Assembly (NCBI GenBank): GCA_947179485.1
Contig: OX359249.1
Span: 55,067,402-55,131,401, forward strand
From: Allacma fusca
Taxonomy: Eukaryota > Arthropoda > Collembola > Symphypleona > Sminthuridae
Length of the DNA stretch: 64,000 nt
Reading direction: 5' to 3'
The stretch's first letter is position 1. The number at the start of each line of letters is the position of its first letter. The notes below the pieces were generated by a model. The model did not search any database. It was not told the DNA's origin and saw only the letters and a list, made by a program, of their open reading frames with translations. The translations under genes were made by a program, and so were the position numbers. Below are positions 61,301 through 64,000 of this stretch, one piece after another.

Positions 61301-64000
61301 GTCGACTGTGGGGAAATATTTTAAATTGCAAGAAACTTGCCAGTCCATTTTTTGGCCACGTTGTAAGGGCTAGGTAACCCAGGTTTGTTACACTTGTAGC
61401 CAAAAAATGGGACTAGTATACATCTCTTGCCCAAAGGTGACTCGCCAATCCACAAAGTATATGTTCCGAACTTTGGGAGACGCTCGGCCCATTTTTTGGT
61501 CATGTGCTCTGATGACATTTATATTGGATACCGAGATTTAATCAAGTAAATGTTATAATTTCAACAGTACTGGGTCAGTTGACTAACGAAGCAATCAGTG
61601 TTGTATTAGCAAAGAAATTATTAAAATTTGCATTGAAATTACTTTGACCCATTTTTAGGTCAAAGTCACTGGTCATGGTTCACGTTGGTTCCTACATCTT
61701 GAATATAATTATTTAAAGTTTTTTATTTAATGCGCATGTATTTTGGAACAGCTGTATATACAGATTGAGTGTTTTAAGTATTTTGACCTATTTCAGGACA
61801 ATATCACACCTCATTGGTAATTTGGGTTTTTATCTATTGAGTTTTTGTTAAAATATAATAATACGGGATTAACTGACTTTTGGAATATAGAAACCCAAAG
61901 AACTATTATGTCGAATTATTTTCTGCCAATGTAACAGGTCACGTATAATGTGCGCGGAAAAGTCCTAAATAAGGTGGATTTCTGAAACGATTATTTTCGT
62001 AGCCAGGAAATGGACAGAAACTACGGAGTGTGCAGATAGTGCTGTAATGTCGGGTTTGGTCAAACAAGCGAGTTTTTGAGCTGCCTTGGGTCGCTAGCGG
62101 CGACCGGCCCGCGATGATGGTGGTGCTAATGAAATTTGTTAAACAAAAATTATAAAATATCGTAGCCTACTGTGAAAAGAAGTCAAGTCAAGCCAAGTAC
62201 TTTGAGTTGACTCCATTAATTGGCACCAACTTAGGTTTGTGGTGTAACGGTCCTCCTATGGAGTTGACCTGGAGATGGAGAGACACACTTGGTGCGGGTT
62301 GTTTGTGCATTTGGATTTGTGTTGTGGTTAAGTTGTGCAGGACTTGAAGTTCCTTGGCCAAAGCCTGGTCAAGTGCCCAAAATGCATACATAGGTATTAG
62401 GGTTTCGGGGGATACGTAAATTATGTTCATGTGTGGGAAGACATTACTTTGACTAAATACCGAGGGTGCTGTCGACTGTGGGGAAATATTTTAAATTGCA
62501 AGAAACTTGCCAGTCCATTTTTTGGCCACGTTGTAAGGGCTAGGTAACCCAGGTTTGTTACACTTGTAGCCAAAAAATGGGACTAGTATACATCTCTTGC
62601 CCAAAGGTGACTCGCCAATCCACAAAGTATATGTTCCGAACTTTGGGAGACGCTCGGCCCATTTTTTGGTCATGTGCTCTGATGACATTTATATTGGATA
62701 CCGAGATTTAATCAAGTAAATGTTATAATTTCAACAGTACTGGGTCAGTTGACTAACGAAGCAATCAGTGTTGTATTAGCAAAGAAATTATTAAAATTTG
62801 CATTGAAATTACTTTGACCCATTTTTAGGTCAAAGTCACTGGTCATGGTTCACGTTGGTTCCTACATCTTGAATATAATTATTTAAAGTTTTTTATTTAA
62901 TGCGCATGTATTTTGGAACAGCTGTATATACAGATTGAGTGTTTTAAATATTTTGACCCATTTCGGGTCAATGTTTCAAAAAACGGTCAAACTGCTACGT
63001 ATCCGCTAAGAATCTCCTGAGACGTTCGGGATGCCAAACTATTGAAGAAAATAATTTTGACACAAAAATTGAAAAAAAAAATGAAAAAAAATGAAAAAAT
63101 TAAGTTTTGAAAAAAATTTTTTGAAAAAAACATAGTTTTGAAGAGTCGTAGCTTACTTACAAAACAAGTCAAGTCAAGCCAAGTACTTTGAGTTGACTCC
63201 TTTATTTGGCACCAACTTAGGTTTCTGGTGTGGCGGTCCTCCTATAGAGTTGACCTGGAGATGGAGAGACACACTTGGTGTGGGTTGTTTGTGCATTTGG
63301 ATTTGTGTTGTAGTTAAGTTGTGCAGGACTTGAAGTTCCTTGGCCAAAGCCTGGTCAAGTGCCCAAAATGCATACATAGGTATTAGGGTTTCGGGGGATA
63401 CGTAAATTATGTTCATGTGTGGGAAGACATTACTTTGACTAAATACCGAGGGTGCTGTCGACTGTGGGGAAATATTTTAAATTGCAAGAAACTTGCCAGT
63501 CCATTTTTTGGCCACGTTGTAAGGGCTGGGTAACCCAATCGTGTTACACTTGTAGCCAAAAAATGGGACTAGTATACATCTCTTGCCCAAAGGTGACTCG
63601 CCAATCCACAAAGTATATGTTCCGAACTTTGGGAGACGCTCGGCCCATTTTTTGGTCATGTGCTCTGATGACATTTATATTGGATACCGAGATTTAATCA
63701 AGTAAATGTTATAATTTCAACATTACTGGGTCAGTTGACTAACGAAGCAATCAGAGTTGTTTTAGCAAAGAAAATATTAAAATTTGCATTGAAATTACTT
63801 TGACCCATTTTTAGGTCAAAGTCACTGGTCATGGTTCACGTTGGTTCCTACATCTTGAATATAATTATTTAAAGTTTTTTATTTAATGCGCATGTATTTT
63901 GGAACAGCTGTATATACAGATTGAGTGTTTTAAGTATTTTGACCTATTTCAGGACAATATCACACCTCATTGGTAATTTGGGTTTTTATCTATTGAGTTT
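55311..64000 (+). repeat. Sat-B: tandem satellite, unit about 986 bp, runs off the window
   Basis: Taking GGTATTAGGGTTTCGGGGG as the unit start, units begin at 55311, 56297, 57282, 58268, 59254, 60239, 61223, 62393 and 63379. Lengths are 984-986 bp except 1170 bp for the unit at 61223. Each contains two hairpins (TTGACCC-N5-GGGTCAA and CTTTGACC-N8-GGTCAAAG), a palindrome CTGTATATACAG, and a poly-A-rich patch whose run lengths vary between units. Recurrent open frames of 65 and 80 codons on the minus strand are present in most units but carry amino-acid changes and frameshifts between copies, so they are not regarded as genes. Sat-B shares no obvious sequence with Sat-A. Confidence 0.96.
61223..62392 (+). 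repeat. long-variant Sat-B unit, 1170 bp
   Basis: Identical in plan to the other units until about 61800. There the usual 176-bp segment (with the GGTCAATG end, CTACGTATCC and the poly-A patch) is replaced by about 360 bp of unrelated sequence up to about 62160. The replacement is less AT-rich near its end and contains a GGTCGC-N5-GCGACC hairpin at 62089-62105. The final unit of the window (from 63379) switches to the same long-type sequence at about 63932, so this is a second unit class, not a one-off. Confidence 0.88.

Noticed and set aside
61980..62130. GC-richer patch in the long Sat-B unit as a possible tRNA or small RNA gene
   Set aside because: Only one short hairpin (62089-62105) is present; no cloverleaf, A/B box pair or terminator run was recognised.
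55409..63674. Recurrent 65-codon and 80-codon minus-strand open frames in most Sat-B units
   Set aside because: They recur because the satellite units are nearly identical. Differences between copies change amino acids (for example NKPG versus NTIG, DQ versus DK, PTPS versus PAPS) or shift the frame at the end, with no sign of synonymous bias.

Overview
This is a repeat-dominated piece of an arthropod nuclear genome, most likely an insect. Three observations support that: long arrays of the arthropod telomere pentamer TTAGG, a spliced gene copy with GT/AG introns whose closest match from memory is the insect proteasome ubiquitin receptor Rpn10 (PSMD4), and small inverted-repeat DNA transposons of the kind common in insects. 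There is no bacterial-style gene organisation. No rRNA, tRNA or CRISPR array was recognised.

Layout. (1) 57-2024: a nearly perfect (TTAGG)n array of about 390 copies, with non-telomeric DNA on both sides. (2) 2025-3027: an AT-rich spacer with degenerate short repeats. (3) 3028-49130: about 46 kb of one tandem satellite, here called Sat-A, with a basic monomer of about 480 bp. It is organised in successive zones of higher-order repeats (about 967, 1935, 2705, 2202 and 953 bp) and contains deletion-derived short monomers of about 299 and 176 bp. (4) 49131-49359: a Sat-A fragment in inverted orientation that closes the array. (5) 49360-51660: a 2.3-kb transposon graveyard holding a possible gag-like ORF fragment, a 548-bp hAT-type MITE with a perfect 8-bp target duplication, and an imperfect inverted repeat. 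(6) 51669-54475: a six-exon Rpn10 copy that is clearly a pseudogene. A 710-bp foldback MITE sits in exon 2 between two copies of AATATTGT, there are three in-frame nonsense codons, and exons 2 and 3 do not join in frame. (7) 54580-55120: intergenic sequence with no recognisable gene. (8) 55121-55313: a second (TTAGG)n array of about 39 copies. (9) 55311-64000: a second tandem satellite, Sat-B, with about 986-bp units and a 1170-bp long variant. It starts exactly at the TTAGG array and runs off the window end.

Biologically, the window looks like heterochromatin (subtelomeric, pericentromeric or interstitial). In it, a DNA-level duplicate of a proteasome gene was stranded, mutated and hit by a transposon. 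Both TTAGG arrays have the G-rich strand pointing rightwards into the window, so neither reads as a normal chromosome terminus at the left edge. They are interstitial arrays, relics of end-joining, or assembly joins. No intact functional gene could be supported in the window, and no new enzymatic or defence system was found. The most informative features are the transposon-in-exon event with its dated layers of damage, the layered higher-order structure of Sat-A, and the TTAGG/Sat-B junction.
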